DNA of 64,000 nucleotides from NCBI GenBank assembly GCA_964019335.1, contig OZ025686.1, forward strand, positions 516,318-580,317. The letters are read 5' to 3'. How positions within the stretch are numbered: the stretch's first letter is position 1; every line of letters starts with the position of its first letter. The DNA is from Diplonema japonicum (lineage: Eukaryota > Euglenozoa > Diplonemea > Diplonemida > Diplonemidae). Made by a program: the position numbers and the translations under genes. The notes under the pieces are model-generated. The model did not search any database. It saw nothing but the letters and a program-made list of their open reading frames with translations, and was not told the origin of the DNA. This document shows positions 45,345 through 54,645 of this stretch, one piece after another.

Positions 45345-45979
45345 AAGTGTTAGTACGCGTTGTTGATTTTTTTTGTTTTTGTTTTGAAACGAAAGGGAAA
45401 AAAAGAGATGAGATTTCCATTCCTTTTTTTTCTGGGACTTCGAAAAGTTCTCTTCTTTTTTTTTATTCTCCTCGCATGTGTTTTGTTTGTGTTGCTCTAC
45501 TCACTTTTCTCCCCCCCCCCCCTTAAACCCCACCCACCTGCCCAACTTTCTGTTACATTTAGCTTTGTTTCCGAAGGAGTTTTAAAATTTTGCAGAAGCC
45601 GGGTCCTGCAGCAATCCTGTGCTGAAGGCGTCTTCCTTTTACCTTGAAGTGAAGTGGCTGCTACGTTGGTGCACGTGTGAAGGAGCAGTTGCAAAAGCTT
45701 CTTTGCTGCGCCTCATTTAGCTCTTTCTTCCTTCTGCTAAATTTGCCCTCCTTTTGAATACTTTTCTTTCCAAGAAGCCTACACGTTGTCTTTTTATTTT
45801 CTTTTGCCCCCCCCCCCCTTTCCCTTTTTCATACTTTGATTCTCCTGAGAGCAGGATCCTTTGGGGTCTTGTTTCTCTATTATATAATTCCCCCACCCTG
45901 CCCCCACGACCACCATTCCCTCAATTGTTTTTTCTCATTTTTCAAAACCATTCAAAACCACAGTTGCAAACGAGTTAAA
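45345..45979. other. Spacer
   Basis: Pyrimidine-rich DNA, no gene supported. It ends in AAAACCACAG at 45963, 16 nt before the next start. Confidence 0.55.
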
Positions 45980-48223
45980 ATGGGTCAAAATGCTTCCAGT
46001 GTCTCAGGTGCACTTACGCAGGATCTGAACAGGAAGAGTGGTGTACACACAGTAACTATTCCCGGAGATTTGTTAGATGCTACACATGTATGTCACCTAT
46101 TCCCTCGTACTATTTTCTCATAGGAATGGAACCAGAGTTTCCGTAAGAACACACACAACGCACTTCGTGATCTAAGAGCGCTCTGCACCAGACTGGGGAC
46201 CCATAAATGGGAAGGCATATGCCCCGCCTTAGAGGTAGTAAAGGGGTTGGAGACTGTGAACCGTAGCCTCTTTCAAGCCGAGGATAGCTTGAAGCACGCG
46301 ATCCAGAACGTGAACGAGATCAACAACCGCATCGGAAGGCCAGCCATCCTGAAGGAAGTCCTTCAAGGAACAACAGGCGGGCCTGCTGGCTTGATGCTGA
46401 TCCTGCTTGGGTCTGACACAGTCTCAGAAATCGTCAGCGAGATCGACACCTTCATACCTGCCGTGCACGCTATGCATGATGCCACCTTCCCCATGATGAA
46501 AAAGGTTAGGAATGCCGTTCCTGGTATGCTCGCAAACGAGACTCTGTCCAGTGGGTGGTACGAGTTCTCCTGCTCTACAATGAAAGCTGGCACAGAGCTT
46601 GCGACACACCTCAGCAAGCTGCTAAACATCGCAAGCACCATCAATAAAGTGCTGCAGAAGCACGCATCACCGAGGCCCATCAACGGACACCCTGTGAAAA
46701 ACGATGCCTGGACAGCCGTTCGTACGGCTCGTGGTGCTAACAGCTACAGCGTGCCTCTGAGAGCCTTTCCGGGCTACACGAGCCTCAAGAGAAAGACCCC
46801 CCCTGGTAGCGAACCGCCAGCGAAGAGGCTAGTCACCTTGCTAGCTGTACCCCAGAAAAACACCCAGAAAAGCAGCAGCGAGAGGAAAAAGGTAGTCGCT
46901 GTGGCAAAGGACAAGACGTTCGCTGAGATCTCCGCCCACCTGAAGCATGAAGTGGACGCCATGACTGAAGACAACACGAAGTACCAAGCGGTGCTGTCCT
47001 CTGTACAGCATGTCACACCGTCACCGCCTGATGATAACGGCGACAATGTGTGGGACCAGTTCGAAGAGGCGGTGACTGCTGTGAGGGACTGGGCCATCAA
47101 CTTTGTGGTGGCGCTGCAAAATGCCCCCATCGAGAACAGCACGAGGAGGGAAACGTTCGATGTTGTTCAGAATTTTTACACCCTCATGCAGAAGACTTCC
47201 CTGAGGCTCCAGACTTACAGGATATTCCTCAGGCAGGTGAAGTACGCGTTGGATTCTGTACTTGACGTGTTTGTGCTGCCCGAGGACATCAAACTAGACC
47301 TACAGAAGATGGCCGACAACGACCTTAAGCTCAAGAAGATCAAAGCCTACGCGGAGTCGAACAAGGAGGGGCTCGCCTTCAACCTGAAGGCCTTGTCAGG
47401 AGTGCTCAACGACCGTAGCGAACTGACTGACCTATTGAACCTACACACGGAGTGGGTGAAAATGAACAATGCTGTGCAATCTGTGCAGATCGATGTTAAG
47501 AATGACATCGAGGCGTTCAAAGCAAAGATGCGCAGGATCGGCTGGATCAGCATGGCTATCACCGCTGTTGTGGGTGTTGCGCTTGTTGTTGGTACAATGG
47601 GCGCAGCAGCCCCTGAGGTTGCTGCAGCTGCAGCGGAGGAAGTCGCCGAGACGGCGGCCATCGAGGCAGCGGAGGTGGGTACGGAGGTGGCAGTGGACAC
47701 GATGGTGGACGGTGCAGTTGATGCTGCTGTGGAGGCCGGGGAGGTGGAGGCGGAAGCGGAGGCCGCGGTAGTAAAGGAAGGAGGCGAAGGGGCTACCGAG
47801 CTGTTCAGCCAGATTGGGGAGGGATTTGGAAAGATTTCTGTTGTGGCTAGTCTTAGCACTGGAGCGAAAGAGTATGTTGAGAAGCTGCAGAATCAGCAGC
47901 TCTCAACAATCAAGTTGGCTGTCGACGGCATCGACGATCTCCAGAAAAACGCTTCCCTTATCGAAATAATGCTCCTGTACATCTACAAGGACTGGGTGGA
48001 CTTGGACGCCACCCCAATCATATCAGCCAACGACCCACTCAAGTCCGTATACGCCACGTGGGGAACGCTGAACCCGAAGCCCCTTCTGAAGGCCTTGGCA
48101 GACGCGCAAAAGACGCTCGAGGACATCCAGCAGAAGGTGCACGGCGCTGAGGACAAGATTGACGCTGAGATCGGTTCTTACAACAAAGACGTGTACCAGC
48201 CCATGTTGAAGATGTTCGGGTGA
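45980..48223 (+). CDS. Predicted N-myristoylated helical protein with internal hydrophobic segment
   Basis: Exons 45980-46087 and 46124-48223 (36-nt intron, GTATG...CATAG) give 735 residues. The N-terminus MGQNASSVSG fits the N-myristoylation rule (Gly2, Ser6), so membrane anchoring is likely. The body is almost entirely helical with coiled-coil propensity. Around residues 506-533 is a strong hydrophobic helix (ISMAITAVVGVALVVGTMG). An Ala/Glu/Val-rich stretch follows to about 590, then another helical domain rich in Lys/Leu. No enzyme motif and no family I can name. A long helical bundle interrupted by a hydrophobic hairpin-like segment is seen in apolipoprotein-L-like and alpha-helical membrane-inserting proteins, but that is only an architectural resemblance. 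Confidence 0.75.
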
Positions 48224-49120
48224 TACTTTCGGTGCCATTGTGCTTTGTAAACCCCTTCCTCTCGAATACAACAATTCAACGTATACATATATTTTATCCA
48301 AACGGCGGACCGGCTGCTGTCAAAAGCCTTTCCTCACACCGGCAGCCACATTGGTATTCCAACGTACTCCTTCACAATGAGGAGCAATCGCACCACCCCC
48401 TCTTTTTTTTGCTCCCATTTTTTATTGTCTATTCGACGTTTCTTCGGTTGGCATCTGAAGAGGTTTTGGCATGGGTGTAGAATATCTTGGACATTCCGCC
48501 CATTCTATTTCCACCTCCTGGGGTGCATGCCATTCGAATCTCGATTTGTATTATTGGGAAGGATTATTGGACATAAGTGCATTTTTCGAATCCATTGGTA
48601 GAGGGCGCAGCTTATGCCCAATGACGATACGGGTTCGAAGATGGCACTCCATACGCCATGATCCGAATGTAAGCACTGTGCCTAGGGCCACGAAATTGTC
48701 AACAATTGTCATTTAGTTTCCCTTATTCTTTTCAACCCAACCGTGGAATGAAATCCAAATTAGACCTTTGGTTCATCATGGCAACTTTTTTTCTTTCTAA
48801 GGAACGTGATGACCCTCGCACACTGAAAGGCAATTGTTAACAGCTTCGCCCTCCCTCTTTATTTATTGACTCCTCCTTTATTTTCTCGTCCCCTTTTACA
48901 CCTTTTAATATCCTCTCTTTTTATTATTACCACCACCCAAGTCCCTCAGACCCCTCTTCATCAACGGACAACGATAGGTTGTGTTGGATGACCTTAGTAA
49001 GGAGTTTTGTGTTTTTTTTTCCAAGCTCTTAATTGTATCACAGTATCTTTTTACACTTTAATTTTTGCAATGGATACCAGCAGAGAGTGGACAGATGACT
49101 GAAAGGGAGTTGTTGTTGCA
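48224..49120. other. Spacer with a weak tRNA-like sequence
   Basis: No protein gene. Near 48596-48640 the sequence TTGGTAGAGGG and, about 35 nt later, GGTTCGAAG resemble internal A and B boxes. The T-arm cannot pair, however, so this is not a functional tRNA; it may be a tRNA-derived remnant. Confidence 0.4.
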
Positions 49121-49784
49121 GAGGATCAAGGACATCTCTCCAACAAGATCGAGACAGAGGAGAAGGAGATCAAGGATCTGAAGGTGAAAGTAAGGTCTGC
49201 AAGATACTAATAAGCAAAACGCGTTGATCGATGCAAATGAAGAAGATGTAAGGACCAAGTTGGCAAGCTGGAGGATGATAAGAATCGCTTCACCTTTGTC
49301 CATGCATGTATAGAGGTTGTGTGCCATGCATTATTTCAGTTCGTTGAACTTGATGGAGGAATTGACACTCTTAAGTACCCAGCAGTTGAAGAGGCTTTTG
49401 TCAAGCAGAAACTTTAATATTTTCATCTGCCACCGGCGGCTTTGGACTACCCTTGTGTTGCGTTGGGTGGCAGCGTCGTTCCCATCATCCACACCCATAA
49501 GGTCGTTGTAGGCTGGAAGACGACCTTTGGAATGGGAAAGGCGACCTTGGACTTTCCAACAGATGCGACTGCGATCCGGAAGCCAAACTGTTCGAGGAGA
49601 GGCTTGGGGGCAATGCGAAGTACAAGGAACACCTGAGGGAGTACTACTCGTGCTTCGGAGGGAACATGCGTGGGCTGAAGCAGGACTTCCTGCTACCTTG
49701 TATGTAAACGTGATAAATAAACACCAACAACTGCTACTCACAGTGGGCGGAGTTAAAGACCCTGCAGATAGGAAAAGAGAATAA
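49121..49784 (+). pseudogene. Decayed coiled-coil protein gene
   Basis: Coding-like fragments in shifting frames. 49121-49190 reads as a Lys/Glu coiled coil (NKIETEEKEIKDLKVK). About 49255-49398 reads DQVGKLEDDKNRFTFVHACIE through a stop. 49513-49699 reads LEDDLWNGKGDLGLSNRCDC onward to GLKQDFLLP. The last piece is followed by a normal-looking 44-nt intron (49700-49743, GTATGT...CTCACAG) and a terminal exon ending at 49784 (GGVKDPADRKRE). The conserved intron argues that this was once a working gene. Frameshifts and internal stops indicate decay. Family unknown. Confidence 0.5.
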
Positions 49785-50152
49785 CACTTTATTTTAACAG
49801 AGATCAGTAGGAACCTTACGGAATATATTGTACTTTGGAATAAAGCAAACCTTCAGGGCTTCGAAAAGAACCTACTACCGACTGTGTTCACCAACAACCC
49901 TTGGCAGTTAAATATGATTTTAATAAATTCCTACCAAAATATAAAACCCATACTACTGATCTCATTCTAGGACATATCAGACTATCTATTTTCAGAAAGC
50001 ACAGAGAAACCTACCATCTGCACCACATGATATGTGCATCACTTGCTTCAGGGAAAGACGGAGGAGACCATGGCAGCAGGGTGGCTAATGGATGGCTGCC
50101 CAAGGCTGGTGATGCTTAAACAAACAAAGAAAATACTGTAAAACAAAAATCA

Positions 50153-50221
50153 CCGGAAGAAAAAATATCCGGAAGATAAAATGTCCGGAAGCTCTTGAGG
50201 TCCGGATATTTTTTCTTCCGG
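50153..50221. repeat. Perfect 21-bp inverted repeat
   Basis: Arms 50153-50173 and 50201-50221 are exact reverse complements beginning CCGGAAG and containing TCCGGA. The 27-nt loop also holds AAAATGTCCGGAA, which pairs with TTCCGGACATTTT just right of the outer arm, so two alternative hairpins exist. A foldback element or the end of a decayed transposon is likely. Confidence 0.7.
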
Positions 50222-50362
50222 ACATTTTTTCCTGGGTCCCCCCCTTTTTTTTTAAAGGGCTGGACCCGAAAACGGCTAGCAAGAGAAAATCAAACGAAAA
50301 ATCGGAGAATTGAATTACGGACTTTTCCAAGAACTAAAAGATACCTCAAATCTTGATTGTTA

Positions 50363-50484
50363 CCAACGATTCTAAAGCTACAGTTTCTGTACTTTATTGG
50401 TCGTTCGTGTTCTGCTGGTGCCTGCCGCCTCTGCCTGGGTTTGCCGCTGCGTCCGTCGTCCGTCGTCGCCGTCGTCCGGGGGGG
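50363..50484 (+). repeat. Dispersed 122-bp repeat, copy 1
   Basis: Begins CCAACGATTCTAAAGC and ends in a CGTCGTCCG-rich stretch plus G run. It is nearly identical to 57635-57756 and partly matched at 59125-59229. Here it is followed by GGATCC, an A-rich tract and an ATG-GATCCAA start at 50571 with a basic 36-residue frame (MDPRRNARGPRKPQGEG) ending near 50680. Copy 3 is followed by the same kind of start. Probably the 5' region of a retroelement whose body survives near copy 2. Confidence 0.75.
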
Positions 50485-50680
50485 TTGTTTTGCCTGTCGG
50501 CCTGCCCGCCGCTTACCGAAAGGATCCCTCCCCCAACACACACTTTAAAAAAAAATAAAAAAAATAAAAAATGGATCCAAGACGGAACGCAAGAGGACCG
50601 CGCAAACCGCAGGGAGAAGGAACCCCGACAGGCCACCAGGCTGCACACGACGCCAGGGCCGACCCAACCAGACTATCTGT

Positions 50681-51524
50681 TGTAGAGTTAGGTTGGTTTT
50701 TGGGATTCCTTTCTTTTTTTCTTCTTCTTCTTTCCATTTTCCCTCGCGACTCTCTGCCCTTTTGTGCTCCGAGCATTTGCTTAAGAGGTTATGTTTCTTA
50801 GCAGTTGCGAAAGTACAGCAGAGAAAAGCGTTTGCGAAAGAAAGAAAGAAAGAAAGAAAGAGAAAAAAAAAAGAAAGTTGACATATCCCCTTTGCTAATT
50901 GCTGCTCTACTCCTTTTTTTTCTCTTTTCTTTTTTTTTAAAAAAAAAGATTAATGACCTTTTCATGTCATGGTGTGCATCAACTACTAGCACCGCTTAAC
51001 GATGAGTACACGGGGTGAGCACGAAACCAGAAATTTCGGTTTCGTGTTCACCCCGTGATCCCTCTCTTATGGGGCCCCACAGGGACCAGGCTAGCATTGT
51101 CACACACATGGATAAAAAAGAAAATCGGTCTTTTTTTTTCTATACACAAAGATCTAAACTGTGAGTATGAAGGGCTGCTTGTTGCGCTGGAAGGGAGGGC
51201 TCCGAGGAAGGCAATATCCCAACAACATCTCAATCTTTCATAACGTGGATGTTCTCCCTCACTCTCTCGTTTTTTTTTGCCTTCTGCAGGACTTCAGAAA
51301 TACAGTTATCTTCTTTTTAATTCGTTACTTGTTGTTTTTTTTTTTTATATATCACTCTTTCCTTTGCTTCATATTGTAGAGGTCAGAGTGAAGAATAAAA
51401 TTCCTCCCTTTTTCTTCTTCTTTTTTTCTTCTTCTTTTTTCTTTTCTTTTTGTTCCCTCTTCTTCTTCTTCATACATGGTTGTTCCCACCACCACCACCA
51501 ACACCACCACCAGGTTTTTACCCA

Positions 51525-51566
<42 letters not shown>

Positions 51567-51572
51567 CAAAAG
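50681..51572 (+). promoter_or_regulatory. Upstream region of tyrosinase, homologous to that of chitinase
   Basis: From TGTAGAGTTAGGTTGG onward this segment aligns with 53789-54645 right up to the start codon. Shared blocks include GTGCTCCGAGCATTTGCTTA, CAGCAGAGAAAAGCGTTTGC, CCACAGGGACCAGGCTAGC, ACAAAGATCTAAACTGTGAG, TTGCCTTCTGCAGGACTTC, and a terminal (A/C)CCAG-GTTTTTA stretch. Likely promoter plus untranslated leader; TTCTGCAG and CACCAG look like splice acceptors. A 39-A run (51526-51564) lies between the last acceptor and the ATG. Confidence 0.75.
51009..51057. repeat. 20-bp inverted repeat inserted in the tyrosinase upstream copy
   Basis: Arms 51009-51028 and 51038-51057 (CACGGGGTGA... 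with one mismatch) flank a 9-nt loop. The homologous chitinase upstream region has only a short CCCCGTG here, so the hairpin was inserted in this copy or lost from the other. Confidence 0.7.
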
Positions 51573-53222
51573 ATGCATACTTCGGTGCTTCTAGCGCTAA
51601 TCCTGAGCCTAGCGGGTGGGGCAGCAGCAGCGGAAAAGTGCACCGACCTGCGGCTCTCCGGCGGAGGGATCTGGGTGGACAAGCCTTACGAGACTGGTTG
51701 TGACTGGTACGGTGCTGTGGCGCAGCGCTGCGGGTGGTACGGCTCTCGCTACCGGAACGAACACGTGGCGAACGAGGCGTGCTGCGTGTGCGGAGGGGGG
51801 AAGACCTCAAACGAGACCGATGTGCCGGCGACACCCAGCCCCCCCACCGATGCGCCGGCGACGCCCAGCCCCCCCACCGGGTGCGGGCCGCGTGTGAGGA
51901 AGGGGTGGTCCATGCTGTCGTGCACGGAGAGGGAGCACTTCATCGAGGCAGTGCGGACGCTGCACTCGGAGAATACCACAGACTACCACGACCTGTCGCA
52001 GCTGCACAGGAACAACGGAAGGTATGCGCACGGGACTTCTGCCTTCCTCCCCTGGCACCGCTGGTTCCTGGTCGGCTACGAGAACGCCCTGCGCTCCCTC
52101 CCCGGGTTCGAGTGCATGACGGTCCCGTACTGGGACTGGGAGAGGGACGACGCGGAGGAGCGCTTCAGCACAACCTTCAGGGCGAAGACCTTCGGAACGA
52201 GGAGCGGTGTGGGGGGCTGGCCCGACAACTGCGTGACGGAGGGAGTGGCGGCGGGGTGGACGGCATCGGACGGGGATTGCCTGTCCAGGAACTGGGGCGG
52301 GGCTGGGTTCACAGGGGCGATGGAGATCTCGGCGATCATCACCTCGAACGCGGCCTTCCGGAACTTCCGCCCCGTCTTGGAGGGGAACCCGCACGCCGCC
52401 CCGCACATCTACGTCAGCGGCCACATGGGGTCGTACCTGAGCCCCGACGACCCGCTCTTCTTCGTGCACCACGCGAACGTGGACAGGATATGGGCCTTGT
52501 GGCAGGACTACCACGGCTACGATGAGGTCCCGAAGGACGCCCTCAACGAGACCATCTACTTCTCCGCTTCGTCCGCTGAGGACATGAGCCTGGAGGGGAC
52601 GCTGCCCTTCACCGTGGACGGGAGCAGGATCCCCACCTTCTTCAAGGACCACCCCGCCACCATCCGCGACATGCACAGCATCACAGACCTCCCATACGGT
52701 GCGAGCTACACCTACGGCACGGACACCCTTGCGGACCTCATCGGGAGCCCCTTGAGGGGGAGCTGGGACCTCGTTGTTCCCGGGACGGCCCCGAAGCTGA
52801 CGTGCTGCGGGGACGGGACGGTGGACACTGCGGAGATGGGGGGTGCCGAGGAGTGCGACGACGGGAACACTGTTGACGGGGACGGCTGTTCCTCCACCTG
52901 TGTGAGCGAGGGGGGTGCTTCCAGGGAGGGGGTTGTTCTCAACGACAAGGACAACAACAAGAACAACAAGGAGGGCAATTCCCGCGCAGCGTTCAAGGAG
53001 CACTTCCTCTCAGACAAGAACCTCGAGTTGATGTTCGACGAGGCAGACGCGACGAGGGAGAAGGAGGGGGAGAGCAAGTCTGCTATGTTTAAAGACCTTG
53101 CGCAGGAGGAATGCCACAGACACTCCACCGGCCAGGACCAGATCCCCGACTCTTTCATCTCCATGATGAGGGCACCGGTCTCCGCACGTGGTCTGTACAA
53201 GCCTTGCGGTTCCTTGAAGTAG
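51573..53222 (+). CDS. Secreted tyrosinase (type-3 copper oxidase)
   Basis: Oxidises phenols to quinones. 549 residues with signal peptide MHTSVLLALILSLAGGAAAA. Residues about 22-77 form a Cys/Trp module (CDWY...RCGWYG...ANEACCVCGGG) of a type common in protist secreted proteins. A Pro/Thr linker follows, then the copper domain. CuA includes LHRNNGRYAHG and FLPWHRWF (about 144-167); CuB includes PHIYVSGHMG and FFVHHANVDR (about 277-303). Residues about 408-447 carry a DUF4215/Myxococcus Cys-rich repeat (AEECDDGNTVDGDGCSSTC). The C-terminus is charged and ends YKPCGSLK. Glycine is mostly GGG and third positions are very GC-rich, unlike the housekeeping genes upstream. Possible roles are melanisation, defence or modification of host phenolics. 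Confidence 0.93.
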   Translation: MHTSVLLALILSLAGGAAAAEKCTDLRLSGGGIWVDKPYETGCDWYGAVAQRCGWYGSRYRNEHVANEACCVCGGGKTSNETDVPATPSPPTDAPATPSPPTGCGPRVRKGWSMLSCTEREHFIEAVRTLHSENTTDYHDLSQLHRNNGRYAHGTSAFLPWHRWFLVGYENALRSLPGFECMTVPYWDWERDDAEERFSTTFRAKTFGTRSGVGGWPDNCVTEGVAAGWTASDGDCLSRNWGGAGFTGAMEISAIITSNAAFRNFRPVLEGNPHAAPHIYVSGHMGSYLSPDDPLFFVHHANVDRIWALWQDYHGYDEVPKDALNETIYFSASSAEDMSLEGTLPFTVDGSRIPTFFKDHPATIRDMHSITDLPYGASYTYGTDTLADLIGSPLRGSWDLVVPGTAPKLTCCGDGTVDTAEMGGAEECDDGNTVDGDGCSSTCVSEGGASREGVVLNDKDNNKNNKEGNSRAAFKEHFLSDKNLELMFDEADATREKEGESKSAMFKDLAQEECHRHSTGQDQIPDSFISMMRAPVSARGLYKPCGSLK

Positions 53223-53788
53223 AGAGGCACAAAGAAAACAATCACTCCGCTTTTCTTTCTTTCGGGAGTTTTTTATTTTATTTTTTCCCCTACTAAAAAA
53301 TCTGTTTTTTCAAAAAAAAAAAAAAAAAAAAAAAAGAGAACATATCTTAATTCCTTGTGCATTTTGGGCCGAGTGGAGAAAAAAAGGGGGAATAAGAAAA
53401 AAAAGCACAAAAAAAAACTAATTTGCAGTTTTTTTTTTGTTCTTTTTTTTTTTTATTATTCTCAAGCTTTATTCTCTATACTTGTTGCAAAAGAAATGCA
53501 TTAAATCGTAAAGGTATTTTTCACTCCCTTTCCCCCCTTCGTTTCCCACTTTTTTTTTATTATTTTTCCTTGCGGAATGGTATTCAAAAAAAAAAGAAAG
53601 AAAAAAAAAAGAAGGAGAGAGAGAGAGAGAAAAAAGAAGAAGGAAAGAAAGAAAACCTGGAGTACGGATCGTAACAATCCTTCAGTTTATCGCTTATCTT
53701 TTCATCATCAGGTGTTTCTCTCTCTCTCTCTCTCATTTCTTTTTCTGTTCTTTTAAATTCATTTTTTTCTTCAATTCGTGTTCATTTT
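53223..53788. other. Spacer with homopolymers and GA/CT microsatellites
   Basis: A-run near 53314-53335, GA-rich tract near 53613-53655 and (CT)n near 53716-53733. No gene supported. Confidence 0.55.
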
Positions 53789-54645
53789 TGTAGAGTTGGT
53801 TTTTGGGACTCCTTTTATTTTTTTCTAAATATTTCCTCCCCTCGCGACTCTCTGCCTTATTGTGCTCCGAGCATTTGCTTAAGAGGTTATGTTTCTTAGC
53901 AGTTGCGAAAGTACAGCAGAGAAAAGCGTTTGCGAAAGAAAGATTGGAAAAAAAAAAAAGTTGACATATCCCTTTTGCTAATTGCTGCTCTACTCTTTTC
54001 TTCTTTTTTTTTTTTTAATGACCCCTTTTCATGTCATGGTAGCACCGCTTAGCGATGAGCTTTCCCCGTGATCCCTCTCTTATGGGACCCCACAGGGACC
54101 AGGCTAGCATTGTGTCACACATGGATAAAAAAAAAGAAAACTGGTCTTTTTTTCTTCTTCTTTTTCCTTTCTTCCCTCTCCTTTAAATATTTATTGCATC
54201 AACAAAGATCTAAACTGTGAGTATGAAGGGCTGCTTGTTGCGCTGGTGGGGGGGAAGGGCACTGCCTCCGGCTGCTCCTTCGAAGGAGGCATCTCAATCT
54301 TTCATAACGTGAATGTTCTCACTCTTCTTCTTTTTTTTTGCCTTCTGCAGGACTTCCGGGCATCTCCACAGCAGGGTAAGCCTGGATTCAGAAATACAGT
54401 TATCTTCTCGTCTTTTTTTTTTTTTAAATTCTTTTGTTGTTTTTCTTCTTCTTCTTTTTTTTTTTTTTTATCATTCTTTCCTTTACTTTCATATTGTAGA
54501 GGCGCTCAGAATGAAAAAAAAAAGAGAAAAAAAATAAAGAAAAAAATAAAATTCCTCCCATTTTCTTTTTTTGTTGTTGTTCATATAAATGGTTGTTTGA
54601 ATCCCCCAACAGGTTTTTTATACACACGAAAAAAAGAAAATAATA
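53789..54645 (+). promoter_or_regulatory. Upstream region of chitinase, homologous to that of tyrosinase
   Basis: Second copy of the upstream region described at 50681-51572, colinear over its whole length with indels in homopolymers. It carries an extra TCCGGCTGCTCC-type insert near 54262 and an extra CATCTCCACAGCAGGGTAAG insert near 54360. It ends in CCCCAACAG at 54612 and an A-rich leader before the ATG. Confidence 0.75.

Noticed and set aside
48591-48650. Possible tRNA gene with A-box and B-box like sequences
   Set aside because: TTGGTAGAGGG and GGTTCGAAG are suggestive, but the T-arm stem does not pair and no acceptor stem closes, so it is not called as a tRNA.
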